Shown here piece after piece: positions 1 through 12,400 of a stretch of 64,000 nucleotides of DNA. Source of the DNA: Daphnia pulex (taxonomy: Eukaryota > Arthropoda > Branchiopoda > Diplostraca > Daphniidae); assembly GCF_021134715.1 (NCBI RefSeq), contig NC_060024.1, positions 14,062,974 to 14,126,973 of the forward strand. The letters are read 5' to 3'. Within the stretch, counting starts at the first letter, position 1. Every line of letters begins with the position of its first letter. Below the pieces are notes generated by a model that worked only from the letters and a program-made list of their open reading frames with translations, was not told where the DNA came from and ran no database searches. The translations under genes were made by a program, and so were the position numbers.

Positions 1-997
1 AAAAAGTCAGGATTTCCTGCTAGTCAAAAGTACAGTTTCAATTCTTTGAGCCCCAATTGCTTATCTATGCAAGAACTTTGCATCCTGTAGAGGATGTAAA
101 TTTTAATGTTATGCACCCAGACATATCGACTGCCCCCAATTTCCAGATATTTTAACTTTAAAAAAATTACAAATTGAAGAAATTTTGCCGAAAGTGAATA
201 GCAAAAAGTAAATTCTCGAATCTCGAATGAAACCTGTCCTGTCGGCTGTCTGCTCTTCCTCACAATAACAATGCCAATGTGAGAAATTTGGGGGAAGCGC
301 CAACTGGCATTTTTAGGCAACATTAGACGCACAAAAAATTGATTTCTTTTACAAAATTGATTAAACAATTCGTTGATTCCTGATTTTAAAAGTGACGATT
401 AAAATTTTTTAAATTAAATTTTTAATTAAAGCGCTTGGCTGCGGCGTTGCCTATAAACTGGATGTCAGATCTCGACCCGCTAAAATTCAAATGTATACTT
501 GAGTTCCTACTTCCTAGTTCTTGATTATCTACTGATTAAAAAGTTTAGTTGACAATTTACACACAATTTACGAGTTAAGATTGATACAAACAAAATTAGT
601 TTCTGATTTTTGCCGTAAGAGAAGATTTCTGTTTTTTCTTATTCCTTATAAATTTGCCGCCATACAGAACACAGAGCATTGTTTCCAAAGATCAATAAAG
701 AAGATGGATGACGATTAAAGCTTCATTCAGGGTCGGATTCACCGTTAAAAATTATGAACGATTTTCTTTCTACAGAAGAATGGAAACGATCAATATGGAC
801 ATTTTTTCTTTATAAATATGAAAAGATTTTTTCTGAGATTCCATTGCCCTTGTCCATGAAAAGAAGTGGGTCATTCGAGGTCACGTTGCCATGCCAACAC
901 TAAGGTCAGAGTCTTCTCGTCTGCAGAAAATAGAAGAACTCATTTAATCGTTCCCACACCAAATGACAATTAACGCAGTGGTTTTATTTGATTAAAA
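1..997. other. Intergenic region, no supported gene
   Basis: AT-rich sequence. Open frames on both strands lack family resemblance or splice-consistent partners. A TATAAATA at 811-818 lies about 185 bases before the protease start codon and could be its core promoter, but this is weak. Confidence 0.5.
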
Positions 998-2601
998 ATG
1001 GCTTTGATTGTTTTATCTGAATTGATACCCCTTGTTTGTTTAATTTTAACTTCAATACATTCAACAGTAGCAAAACCAGGTATTTATTACATTTTAAACT
1101 CTTTTTCTCATCTGTAATGTGAAATTTTTTTCCATTTTGTTCAGACGGGTGTGGAATTAGGGCAAATACTCAAACGAGAATCGTTGGTGGTGAAATATCG
1201 TACCCAGGAAAGTGGCCCTGGATGGCTGGTAATAAATGTCTAAATCAAGCCTATAAACTGTGAACAAAAAGTGCAGCCCAGATAATATTGCATTTTTGTC
1301 ATGCAGCTTTTTATCGCTCCAATGCAAATCAATACTGTGCTGGAGCCCTGATCTCTGACCGCCATGTCTTGACTGCTGCACACTGTGTCAGTGGGTAAGG
1401 TACCTCATTTCACAGCTTCCACGATTGACTATGACATTTGCCAACATTCTACAGGGTTCACCCGAGCAAGTTACAAATCCGACTGGGAGAATTTGACTTG
1501 GCAGGAAGGTTGCCTGCGACTCAGATCCCAGACAACAGTAACAACAACTCTGCCCGAGCATTATTGGAGGAGAACAGCACAGTCAACAACATATTCAACG
1601 TGGAGAAGATAACTGTGCACCAGCAGTACGAGCCACGATCTCACCTGCACGACATCGCCATCGTTCGATTGAATCGACCGGTTGAATTCTCCCCCGTCAT
1701 CCAGCGGATCTGCCTGCCCCCTCCGTCCCTGCCGTCACTGGAAGATCGAACAGCTTTCGTCGCAGGTCTGCTTTAATAAATGAAGAAAAACCTTTAAAAC
1801 TGAATTGAATTGAACCAATCGATATTTAATTATTTTACTCTCTTGTGTGCGTCCATTGAAGGCTGGGGCACGACTGCATTTCTAGGCAGTTCTAGTCCGT
1901 CTCTCCGCGAAGTGGAAGTGCCCATATGGAACAATCAGGCGTGTCTGGAAGCCATCGGGAAGAATGTCTTTGATACGACGCTGTGCGCTGGTGGACGAAT
2001 CAAATCGGCTGACGCTTGCCAGGTAGTACGACTACTATCATGTTACGTTATCCAATTTCATCAACCGGCTCCCATCGCATTATTATTATTTGCACATCGC
2101 CCTTAAAAGAGATGACGAAGCTAATTCATTTTTGCCTCAAAACGCTTTGATTGCATCTCGCGAGTAACTCGATGCGCATTTTGTTGACGTGAGAGCGTGT
2201 GGGCGAGCCGGAGGTCACGTTTCACTTATTGGGGCTGACCATTTGTATGTTAAATAATCTCAATTTTGGTTTGGCCCTTTGCGGCCGGTAAGGGTCGGGT
2301 TTTAACTGGACCCATCTTCAGTGTCCAATTCGTTCAATTTCCTTATTGTTTTGTTTTCCAGGGCGATAGTGGTGGACCGCTGATGATGTCCATGGTGGAC
2401 GATCGGTGGGCGGCCATTGGTGTCGTTAGTTGGGGTATCAGATGCGGAGAACCCACCAAACCCGGCCTGTACACTCGAACTAGTAAAATTGCCATTTTTT
2501 AACAAACCAATTTTCTTTTGAAAGGAAAAATATTAAATTTCACCCCTGGCACTATAGGTCATTACACGGACTGGATCCTATCCACCGTCCAGCGAACCTG
2601 A
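998..2601 (+). CDS. Secreted trypsin-like serine protease (peptidase S1)
   Basis: Seven exons join in phase: 998-1079, 1145-1228, 1307-1394, 1455-1765, 1862-2022, 2362-2482, 2558-2601, giving 296 residues. A hydrophobic signal peptide (about residues 1-25) is followed by a very short pro-segment containing one Cys (residue 30), then the activation site TR|IVGGE (cleavage after Arg39). The catalytic triad is visible: His81 in LTAAHC, Asp151 in HDIAIVRL and Ser245 in GDSGGP. Asp239, six residues before the catalytic Ser, occupies the S1-pocket position (chymotrypsin Asp189), so cleavage after Arg or Lys is expected. No CLIP domain is present. Cys30 probably forms the usual disulphide to the catalytic domain near the ICLPP segment. 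An Asn-rich loop (about residues 110-130) is longer than in digestive trypsins. It could act in haemolymph or gut; the sequence does not decide. Splice joins are by eye. Confidence 0.9.
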
Positions 2602-3909
2602 TTCATTCCATTGCTGCCAAGGAAATGCACGAGAATAACACCAAACTATCCAATGTCGGAATCTACACTGACGACAATGAACATAAATTCATTAAACTAC
2701 GACGCCTTAGTTAATATACCCCCCGGCTCCCACTGTTAATTAAAAACAAATCATTTGCAAACAAAACAAAAAATATCTTTCAGCTCTCGTAATATTTTAG
2801 AAGCTAAGAAAGAAAACAATTTTACGTGTTTCAATATGCTTCAGGTGGCGGGTTCTACCTCTGAATTTTATATCTATAATCTTATTTTCCTTATGACCAA
2901 CCTCCGTTCTTGTTTCCACCCATGTAAATTGGCGATACACACTCTCTCTACACAACGTTTTCGGTTGTTTCAGGCCAAGACTTTGCGTCTATTACTTTAA
3001 AATAGAAAAAAAAGGCTACGGAAAAAACGTATTGACGTTGGCTGACATCCGAGATGTGTTTGTTTCCCCGCGGGATTTTTCGGGATCCCTTTTTCTAAGG
3101 CTCCCAATTTATGGGCGGCGGCTCAGCTTCGACTTCATATAAACGCGTTTGTAGGTTCGTGTTGTACTGATTGAACCATTTATCTCTCTACTATGACTTC
3201 CTTTGCCCGTCAAACGCTTGCCCCACCCCGACTCTTTCGTAATATTACGCACACCACGGATATATAATAATATCGGCCGGGAAAGAAAGTCAGAAAAAAC
3301 GGCCAACCTTGGCACTATCGACTGACTTCTTTTTTAAAATTCTCCGGGACTTTATTTCCCCCCTTCCAGTTTAACGCGACGAAACGGACAAAAAAGTTAC
3401 ATCTTGGTGTATGTGGGAGAAGTGGTTTGTTGTGTTGGAGAGTGTCAAATCCATCCCGGCCGGCAGCCGCCACCAACCCAAAAGGATTTGTGTCCAAGTG
3501 CTGTGTCCAATGTGTAGAACTAAAAAAAGAAAAAATGTCAAATGCGTACACTGTGTGTGTTCTCTTGTACGCACTCTGCAACAGTTCCGGCTCGAGTTGT
3601 CTGTAAATATCTGGGGCCGTCTTCCGACGTCATTGGCAGCTGCGGTTATTATACCATTGAGTTGTCATGTTCGCAATTCTTCATTTGCGTAGCAGTTGGG
3701 AAAACAAAAACAGTTGCAACTGAGCGGGAATCCTGCGGCTGACAGACTTTTTCCAATCCTGAAATTAACCGACAACAAAAAGTGAAGTAAAGAACTGGTC
3801 CAGATATTGGAAATTTAAAAGCGTAGGAGAAATAGACGACGACGACCTTTATCCGCGACTGCGTCAACCGGTGGGCACACGCCGCTGGACCAGAGGGATG
3901 GGAAACGGG
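2602..3909. other. Intergenic region between protease and NPF
   Basis: Holds the protease 3' flank and the NPF upstream region. The overlapping open frames at 3300-4000 on both strands are not coding-like and match nothing I know. Confidence 0.5.
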
Positions 3910-3917
3910 TATAAAAA
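3910..3917 (+). promoter_or_regulatory. TATA box of the NPF gene
   Basis: TATAAAAA starts at 3910. An arthropod initiator-like AGTCAG lies about 25-30 bases downstream, near 3933-3938, implying a 5' UTR of about 70 bases before the ATG at 4008. The spacing fits a focused TATA/Inr promoter. Confidence 0.7.
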
Positions 3918-4007
3918 GGTGCCAAATGGCCCAGTCAGGACACAGTCGACACTTGCCTCTTCTACCTCCCTCATCATCTTCTTCCACTAGACTCACCCAA
4001 CCACAAA

Positions 4008-5223
4008 ATGTCCAGCAGCAGCATCCAGCAATTCCTTCCCCGCTCCTGTTCGTTGGCCGCTTTGGTCTTCCTGGTGGTGATGGTCGTGTTGGCCGTTTGC
4101 GTCACTACCACCAAAGCCGATGGCGGAGACGTCATGAGCGGAGGTGAAGGCGGAGAAATGACGGCCATGGCTGATGCCATCAAATATCTTCAAGGATTGG
4201 ACAAAGTCTATGGTCAAGCCGCCCGGCCCAGGTATAATACAAAATTCAAATTTCTAAAAAAACAATTTGCCAAATTTTTTCCAACAATTTGTTTGATTTT
4301 TACGTGTGTGTTTTACCTTTGTGTGTGGTCGTTTTGACCTTTTCTCTTGAAACATTCATCGACAGGTGACGTGTACCGTCATCGATTGCATGTATATCCT
4401 AATTCAAAGTGATTAGTTCGATCCTCTTCATTGTGTTTTTTGAGACTTTTCCTTTTTGCTCTCAAATGAACCTCAGCAGAGCCGTCCATTGTTTTAACAT
4501 TGAAACTGTGTTAGCGTATGTTCAGTATCAGGGGCGGTAAGATTGTCCAGTTACTGCAGCTGAAGCAACTCGACCGGCGCTACGACAACTCACTCGTTCG
4601 TCCCAGGTATCAACTCAAATTCAAATCCAAAGACTTTTGATTTTTCCCGCTCAATTCTAAATTTAAAAAAAAACAAAAAATCACAACATTTTCTTTAAAA
4701 AAGCAATTTTGATCACCGCGCAGCACCTCAATAATGAATCAAATAATTTTAAAAAGCAAATTACCTTCACACCAGTCACACATATAACTCACAGCTAGCG
4801 ATTCTCCCGCAAAGGTTTCTTTCCTATTTTGCACGCACTGAAAACAAATCAAAATTAAAAATTTGTTACACTTTTTTCTCAATTAATAAATACGAACCAA
4901 ATTGCTAAAAGATCAGCAAAAACCATTTGGCTTTAGCATGTGGAATGCACGGAACTGTTTGAATGATTGTCTAGCTGCACTCACCCATTATACTTCAGCT
5001 ATTTCAACTTTTCACGCATGATGTAATCGCGTCAATTGTTAATTCCAATCATCCATTTCCGTTGGGTTCCTGATTGCAGATTCGGCAAGCGAGGACGTCT
5101 GCCATACTTTGACATGGAAGACCTTCCCCTACACCCACAAGTTTGTTCATTCTTCTTTTCTTATTTCTAACAAAATTAAATTAAATTAATTAAACACTTT
5201 GGAACACTCAGCACGCTTATTAA
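4008..5223 (+). CDS. NPF: Neuropeptide F precursor
   Basis: Exons 4008-4231, (optional 4532-4606), 5080-5140 and 5212-5223. The short form is 98 residues. A long hydrophobic signal sequence ends about Ala37. The 39-residue peptide from Asp38 ends RPRF, followed by Gly77 (amide donor) and the Lys-Arg cleavage site. The core contains MADAIKYLQGLDKVYGQ. Arg75 is split across the exon junction, as in other arthropod NPF genes. The C-terminal remnant GRLPYFDMEDLPLHPQHAY is not an obvious second peptide. NPF is a brain and gut hormone acting through an NPY-like GPCR and controls feeding. The mature peptide agrees with my memory of Daphnia pulex NPF, which identifies the organism. Including the optional exon gives 123 residues. 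Confidence 0.95.
4532..4606 (+). other. NPF: In-frame cassette exon of NPF
   Basis: A 75-base segment sits between a cag acceptor ending at 4531 and a gtatca donor at 4607. Its length is exactly 25 codons and its phase (2 in, 2 out) matches both flanking exons. It encodes GGKIVQLLQLKQLDRRYDNS followed by LVRPR, so both splice forms end in RPR before the shared FGKR exon. Long NPF forms with such an insert are known in penaeid shrimp. Confidence 0.8.
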
Positions 5224-8200
5224 GTCGCCGGGGCAGGATCGACCCGAATAAGCCAAGCCGATGACAAATGATTATTTCTCCACTCCATTTCCGGCTTGGG
5301 AGAATGGACAAGGCGCGAATTGCTTTGCTGACTTGCAAAATCCTGAGGAAAAGAAGAAAAGAAAGAAAATATTTAATTTGTAGTTTTGATTTGTGTTGTG
5401 AAAATTATTTCTGTCCGTTTCCTTCCAATTATTGATTATATTATTTTAAGCGGTATTATCTTAAACTCTACTATATTTGAAATTATTCGTGGAAAACGGA
5501 ATAACCAAACGTTTCGTATTCTGCATTGTCGTCGACCTATTTATTTCCTGGCGATTTTACTGATGAATGTGTCACTCGACTTTTGATTGCTTCATGTATA
5601 ACCATTTCAATCTTTCGTCTTATTTCTGCTGTATGAGTCTTTTACGTAGATATTGACTAAAATACCTAGTGTGCAACATACACGCCTCGTTCCAGCATCT
5701 CTCAGCCTTCCATTTCTTTTTACGACTTACACAATCGATAGACACACGTTCAATACATGAACTCGACATCCAATGTGGACGGCAAAAGTGTCAATTGAGA
5801 ATTGATAAAAGACTTCCCATAATTACCACTTTGTCGGAGCAAATATTTTATTCTTCAAGTGCCACCAAAGATGTAGAGAAAAAGCACCAGAGAGAATAAT
5901 CCTGGTATTCCCGTCTAGACCATTCCGCTTTTATTTAAGCCTAAAAGTTTAAACTTTGCCATCCGTTTTCGATCAAAAGAAGATGGAGAAACTGCTGACG
6001 AAAGAAAACAAAATGTCACTCTGATTCCCGACCTGTGTTCTCATGTTGTACAAAAAGTATTTGCAAAACTATTCCGCGCACGCAAGTGACTACAGCAGGG
6101 CCTCCAGAGATGATAATAATTCCGTGAGTGCTCTGCGCTCACGGAGCTAGTCGCACGTGAATGTTTCATGCACCCACATCCGACAGGGGGCAAGACAAAA
6201 AAGCCTGAAAAACGGAAGTGCGTTCTAAAATTCACAAGACGTGGGGGGTTCGATAGATCATGTGTCGGGATAATCGAATCCCTTAGATAACACCCGAAGA
6301 ATATCTTAAGGGTTTTTTACAAATGCTACATTGTAAATAATAAGCAATAACTGGCATAACAAGGATCATTGATCCTAGCTTGGCGCTCCATCTTGTCGTC
6401 CAACAAATAAAAGATGAAAGTGGAGTAGCAATCGCCATGGAAAAGGGTGGATCCTAATTGTATATAACCTACGCTCAATATTCAATTGGGAGAGAGACGA
6501 GGACTTACGGACTGATAACTCTAAACATTTCCAGGTATTCCAGTTTAACACTAGGGGGATAGGAGAGGCTATTACTCGAATTCGTAGAAACCTAAAAACG
6601 AGATCGCGCTTTTGTGCAATTGTGTAGAAATGAAATCAATTATACGGAATGATTGATGAATTTACGAGTCGATGCGCTCTCTCCCGACTTTTAGAAGGTT
6701 CGCTGTAAACCAAAAATTATAATTTCAGTACTAATCATGTCTAAATTTAGAAAATAATACCCTTCAATAATCAATAACATCAACGTCCGTGTTTTGTTTA
6801 AGTATTCTCACGTTTAGGTACGTAGACTTTCAACAATAACTAAATCTAGCCAAAAATAAAAAGCTATTAATAAGACCAGGTAATAATAATCAGCACCAGT
6901 TTTCTAGTGGAACGAAAACAGTTTCAAAAGATCTCAATCCAACAATCAATGTTGGGTGTTTTTTTTTAATCAATAGATGTTGAAAAGTTAGCAAGATTAG
7001 CAGGAAAAAACTGTTTAAAAAGTTTTCAATGTAGCCTACCTTTATTCTGATTAGCTTGTTGCTGCCGAAATAATCTTGATGTCCAATTTTGCTGGTTAGA
7101 CCTGCCTATTCTAAACAAACCTGCAGAAAAAATGTAAGTATTAAACTATTGATAAGGTTGAGTTTAGCTCAACTGTAGAAATAGACACCAACTTGTTATC
7201 GAAAAAGAAATGGTCTTTAATAGATTCAACACAATCTGGGATAAACATGGCTTACAGATAATAACTGGGTAGATTTTTCATTATTTCACATTTGTTGCCG
7301 AGTTTCAATTGATTAACTTGTTAAGTAATTTACTTCAGACTCTTGCCATGCTCTTGCTGCTTTGGCATTCAGGGTTTCTACTGCTACTATCAAAACTACT
7401 GAAATGTGAAAACCAGTCAAGTATTCAGTAACGTTTTTTTATTGTTGAATAAGTTAAGTCACCAATATGAATCAACTATTTTTCCTTTTTAAAAAAGTAA
7501 GGATTGAACAGCATGAAAGAGAACTTTGAAAAGAATCAATTATTTTGTTCCTTCAAAAATTCGACAAGGAAATGACGTAACAGCGTTGCCATGAGGAGCC
7601 ACTTGTAAATACAACTGAATAAGTGTATTATTAAATCGGTTTTTTATTAAGCGTACAACAATACCAGAATAAAAGTAAAGGGACCGTAAGGAATTATAGA
7701 AAAAAAAACTTTTAAAAAATTTCGGGGATGGCGAGAGGATAAAAGTGCTGAGAGACACGTAAAATATGGAGAAAAATTGTTTCCTTTTTTGACTTTTTCA
7801 ATCTATCGCAGGCGATTTGCAGGTGAATCCGAAAATGGAAAAATTCTCAAGTCCATCAAGCTAACGACCATTGTACTCATATTTCCCAATTCGGTTTTCT
7901 TTTGTTAATAATTTCTAACAACAATCAAGTTGAAGAGGTGTGTGTCACAGTGCGTTAAAACACTCAATGAACGAATCGACGATTTTCTTCTTTTTTTTTT
8001 TTGTACCGTCGCGGTATGGCAGTTGAAAAAGGTTCGACAATGAAAAAGAAAATGAAGAAAAAACCCAATGATTTCCAAATATTAAACGTCTCCAACTACA
8101 TTCGCTACAATAATATTGGAACGCGTCGTCATACACAAATAGAAATGGGGGTGGTGTTAATTAAGATTGGTTTCTTTTTTCCGTGTTGACCCACCAAAGA

Positions 8201-8716
8201 ATTGGAATGGATCCCCGTTGTGTTTGTGTGTGTGGTGTAATAATAAGAGAAAAAAGAGAAATAAAAAAAAGGGACAAGAATTTAAAAAAAGACACAATCG
8301 AAACTTTTTGACTAAACTAGAATTAATTTCTTTTTTTGTAATTTTTTGGCGCAATTTTGAAATTTTTTTTTTGAATTTTCGAACAAGTTAAGGATCGACA
8401 ACTCACTTGAGGAGAAAAAAAATTATAGATGAAATCAGGGCGATTGTTGTTAATTAATAAAAAAGGTGGGTGGGGAAAGAACCATTATTCTGAAGGATAA
8501 TGAAAAAGAAAACAAAAAAAACAGCAAAATACAGGCTCGTGCACAGCGAAATAGACACAAGAGACGAGAGAGAAAGAGAAAAGGGGTAAGAGCTACTAGG
8601 TGGTGGTGGTGGTGGTGGATCTTTTTGCCTAAAATGAAAACGGGCCCCAAAAAAAAGTAAGTTGGGCTACTGAGCGCCCCCTTCTTCTTCTTTCTTCTTC
8701 TCTTTCCTTTTCAATT
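5224..8716. other. Long intergenic region
   Basis: Contains the NPF 3' UTR at its left end and probably the antizyme 3' UTR at its right end. No open frame over 76 codons exists and none resembles a known protein. A GGT trinucleotide run lies near 8599-8618. I see nothing else I can support. Confidence 0.5.
8599..8618. repeat. (GGT)n microsatellite
   Basis: About six to seven perfect GGT units, just downstream of the antizyme stop codon (minus-strand gene), probably in its 3' UTR or flank. Confidence 0.8.
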
Positions 8717-9466
8717 TCACTCGAGACTGCAGGCCAGGAAGAGATTGTTGGAGTTGGCCGGCACCAGTTTATGACCCGGTGGCAAAATGGAGAAGCCGAG
8801 GAACATGAAGGTGCGAATGACGTCAGCGCGATCGGCCCGATCCTTGGACAGGGCCAAAATGACGTGACTGCATTGCAGTTCTTCCTCGGCGTACTCCAAA
8901 AGAGCCACGAATCCTTCCTTGGAGCCGGTCTGGACGAGACGTGATGGAACCTCCAGGTAGAGGCGACCCCGCCACAAAACACCTTCCCAGCGCCAATCTC
9001 GAGTGGCCGTCAATTCCAACACAAACGCCAATCGAGTCGGTTGTTGACGCGACGCTTTGACCAATTCCGCTCCCTTTTCAATCAAAAGATTTATTAAGTA
9101 AACTTGAACGAATTAAGCTAGAAATAAATAAAAGTATAGATTTACAATGTGTTGTTGTTGTTGAATAACTTCCTGGCTGTTGGCAGAGAGCTGTTGTTGC
9201 TGTTTATTGTTGTGATTATTCCCCACACCACCGTGGCTACTACTGAGGCCCTCTGGCGGTGTCGATCCTACTTGATTATTAGCGGCGTGGGGCACATCAG
9301 GACCACCACCGAGGCCCCACCCCCAGCCTAATTGAACAGCAAATCAAACACGACGTTGTTATTATTATTCCAATCCATTTGGCACAAGATGAAAAATCAA
9401 TTTAGTATACCTCACGACGAATGGCTCGACCGTGGCCAAGGGCGTAACATCAGACGATCCAGACAT
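8717..9466 (-). CDS. Oaz: Ornithine decarboxylase antizyme, made by +1 frameshift
   Basis: Exons, read on the minus strand: 9466-9411, 9327-9146, 9073-8717. Frame 0 starts ATG-TCT-GGA and runs 28 codons to TGA at 9299-9297. Skipping one base there opens the second frame, which is phase-consistent to the stop at 8719-8717, for a product of about 197 residues. The C-terminal part is clearly antizyme: GVLWRGRLYLEVP, then GSKEGFVALLEYAEEELQ, then IRTFMFLGFSILPPGHKLVP. Antizyme binds ornithine decarboxylase, sends it to the 26S proteasome without ubiquitin and blocks polyamine uptake; polyamines stimulate the frameshift, closing a feedback loop. The linker after the shift site is Asn/Gln-rich, unlike vertebrate antizymes. 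An upstream in-frame extension through a further 5' exon is possible, because the sequence before the ATG stays open to an acceptor-like cag near 9498. Confidence 0.93.
9296..9302 (-). promoter_or_regulatory. Oaz: Programmed +1 ribosomal frameshift site of antizyme
   Basis: The minus strand reads TGG-TCC-TGA-TGT-GCC-CCA, the canonical antizyme slippery site: TCC in the P site, TGA stop in the A site, T following. Frame 0 enters as GVGPRWWS-stop and the +1 frame continues DVPHAANNQ. The frame-0 TGA is an intact stop. Confidence 0.95.
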
Positions 9467-12400
9467 GGAAACACCTCCCCTCACCTCACTTGACGACCTG
9501 CACAAATGAAATTTGGTTAAGAAACGACACAACAACAAATCGGATTAAGGTAAACAGTTGAAGAGAAGACAATAAATAAAGAATTAACTCATCGGGTGGG
9601 ACAATCAACAGCAGAGACATGGCATCGGAAACTCATTCAGTCAACAACTGAACTGCAAATGTGGTGGCAACACACACCAACCCCCCCACTCCTACTCCTG
9701 CTGGAGGAAAGATTCTTTTTCTTTTCTTTCACATGACGCCCGATCGCATTTGCACAAGAGCCAGGAAATCGGCCCAGTGCCAAGATCGCCATCACGTTGG
9801 TGAAAAATATATAAGTAGAAGAAGAACTTGGGGGGAAAAAAACTCTGTGTGAAAGAGAACGACACATTCCTTCATGTTTGTCTGCAGAGTCTTCCATCTG
9901 GTGGCGGCTAAAAATAATACAAGAAAACGCCCCCCTTTACCAACAACAAGAACCCCATTTTTTTTTAAATCATTCCAAACAAAATAAAACGTGTGACGTC
10001 AATCTTTTCTTTTGCCACTGCAACCAAATCATTCACCCATGACAATTTGTAAATAAATAACAATGCAGGACGGACCGGATTCTTATTTCGACCGTTGCCA
10101 TGGAGATTCAAACTCTTTGCGTGTGCTTTGTTTCTGCAGTCTTGGTGACGTCACACTAGCCCAGATAGCAACTTTATCGATCGGCGAACAAAGTCTACGT
10201 TCCCAACGGCCGATCGATTGCGAAATTCGGGAACAAATAAAAGAAGCCAAAAACATTTCCAAACAAATTGCATCACCCACCGAAAAGAAGAAATTCGGCT
10301 TTGTTCCGTTAGTGGACGGAATTATTACCAGGTCATGAAACATCCATTCGAATAATAATCTATGAAAATATACGTCGTAAAAAGAAACAAGATATCGCCA
10401 GGGTTTCCAGTATCCCGGCCCAATTCCCAGGAAGCTTGGTTCGTATACGACCGGATACCATTCGATGACGGCGGTTTAGAATATCGTTCACAGTGGCAGA
10501 AAAATAAGAAATGGTTAGGACCTGCTTGGCCTGTCTCAAGTTTGGAAACTGTCCAGGTTTCACAAGATCTCAAATGGCGTAGTTGGAAGTCGACACTATT
10601 GACGTCTATCGACTCGGACTTCTTCTTTTTTGCTTTTTACCCATTGTTATCAACCGGACCAAATATTGAAAGAGGAAACCCTGCAGGAGAAATTGTAACA
10701 CGGGGAACCGAGACGACGTCAGCGATTTGGAAATAATTGAACAACCCTTGAACCAGTCGAGCACGAGCACAAACGGTGACTAGGTACGTGATCAAATAAG
10801 ATTGGAACATGCGAGCAGATGGCGATTACATTAATAACGAAATGTCATCCATGTCAACGAATTGTGCCAAGGATTATGCGCATGGAAACTTCTGGAATAT
10901 TGGCGAAAAAGGTCAAACGGCCATTGCAGATGCCAAGATGCGGCGTTTCTGGCTGTGCAATAAAACAAGAAGAAAATAACAGCAAAACAAGGCCGAAGGG
11001 CTGCGCAGCGCAGTATCAACGATGACGTAACTAAATTTTTATTTTTTTTACCAGAACCTTTACTGAAAATTATTTCTAAAAAACATTTTCTATCGAAAAA
11101 TGGGACACGAGACATGACTGGGCCTTGATCCGCAATCGTTGAACTATTCGATTAATAGATAAATTTATCGTAGACATATAATTTGTTCTGTTGCTACCCG
11201 CTTTGGCAGCAGCTGAGAGAAGAAGGACAAGAAGGGGAGGGAGACGTCACGAAGCAAGATGGCCGCTGCCACCCTTTAGACTTTTTCCTTCATTGCGTAT
11301 TTTCCCAAACAAGAACAAAAGAGACCATCAACAGGACTAATGCCAACAATTCAAGGACTAGGTATAATGAAGTAAAAAACGTGAAATCAAAATATACTCA
11401 CGAATAAAATGTTAGGGCTGGCATGGCTTTTAACTGATGAGGACTATTGTTGACTTCTCCAATTAACGATAACGCTTCAGAACCGAAAATAATCATACTC
11501 ACTACTACTTAACCACCAAGTTTGTTTGGTTTCACTTATCGAATCGTCGTCTTCTGCTGTTACTTCCAACATAAGGATCCAATTCTGGATGGATCCGACT
11601 CTGTGAAATGTTCGTTTGAGACTATTATCTTCTGGATCGAGTGCTGCTTCCTTTTATAACCTCCCCTCCCAACCACCCCTTTTCTGATCAGATTTGGCCA
11701 TCTAGCGGCCGTGACCGTCAATCCTTCGGGAAAGATCCGAGTCATGCAGCAACACGAGTTTTTATCCATCAGTTTCAATCGAAACTCGCCAAAATCTTTC
11801 AATCCCGACTTGCTTTTTCCTCATTTCGTTTATGAATAAGTAAGCACGTGAACTGGTAACAAACTGCTGATTCGGAATTTTAAGAAATCAAAACTTCCGT
11901 GTTGCCAATTATGCAAACACAGGAAATCTCAGCGTGTAACGCAATTCGAAGCGAAGGTTGTTCGTCCTTTGTTCCACCGAATATCTCGTATCGACATCCT
12001 TTCTAAATCATTTCCAACCCTTTTCCATTTGACCTATTCAATCTGCTAGCTGTCAAACCCGATATACCTCATCAGCATTAATTTATACAATAATGCTCCA
12101 ATAACAGTTTTGATTTTTATTGCCTTTTATTATATTTGAGAAGAGTGGAATTTCTTTTATGTAACGTTTAGACATGAACAATACTTACATTACTTTCGAC
12201 ACACTTTATAAAGATTTCATCATTCGACATGACTAGCACAGATCATTTCTATTTGTCCAAGGTTAAACTTATTGGATTACATCTAGCTGACTGATAGCCA
12301 AGATCCCCTGCCAAGAAGATAATAACCTTCACAACGCAAGATAAACGAATTAAAGACATATAAACTTTTATCTGCACTGAGAGATTAGTGTTATAAACTA

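Noticed and set aside
24-368. 114-codon minus-strand frame at the window start
   Set aside because: No recognisable domain and no splice-consistent continuation; composition looks intergenic.
1157-1612. Frames at 1157-1381 (-) and 1385-1612 (+)
   Set aside because: The first is antisense to protease exons; the second is the wrong frame of exon 4, whose correct frame gives [10 protein letters not shown] and the catalytic Asp.
6230-6300. Possible tRNA B-box-like GGTTCGATAGATC
   Set aside because: No matching A box or cloverleaf arms could be drawn around it.
10063-10736. Plus-strand frames of 91 and 124 codons in the antizyme upstream region
   Set aside because: No signal peptide, domain, splice partner or coding-like composition.
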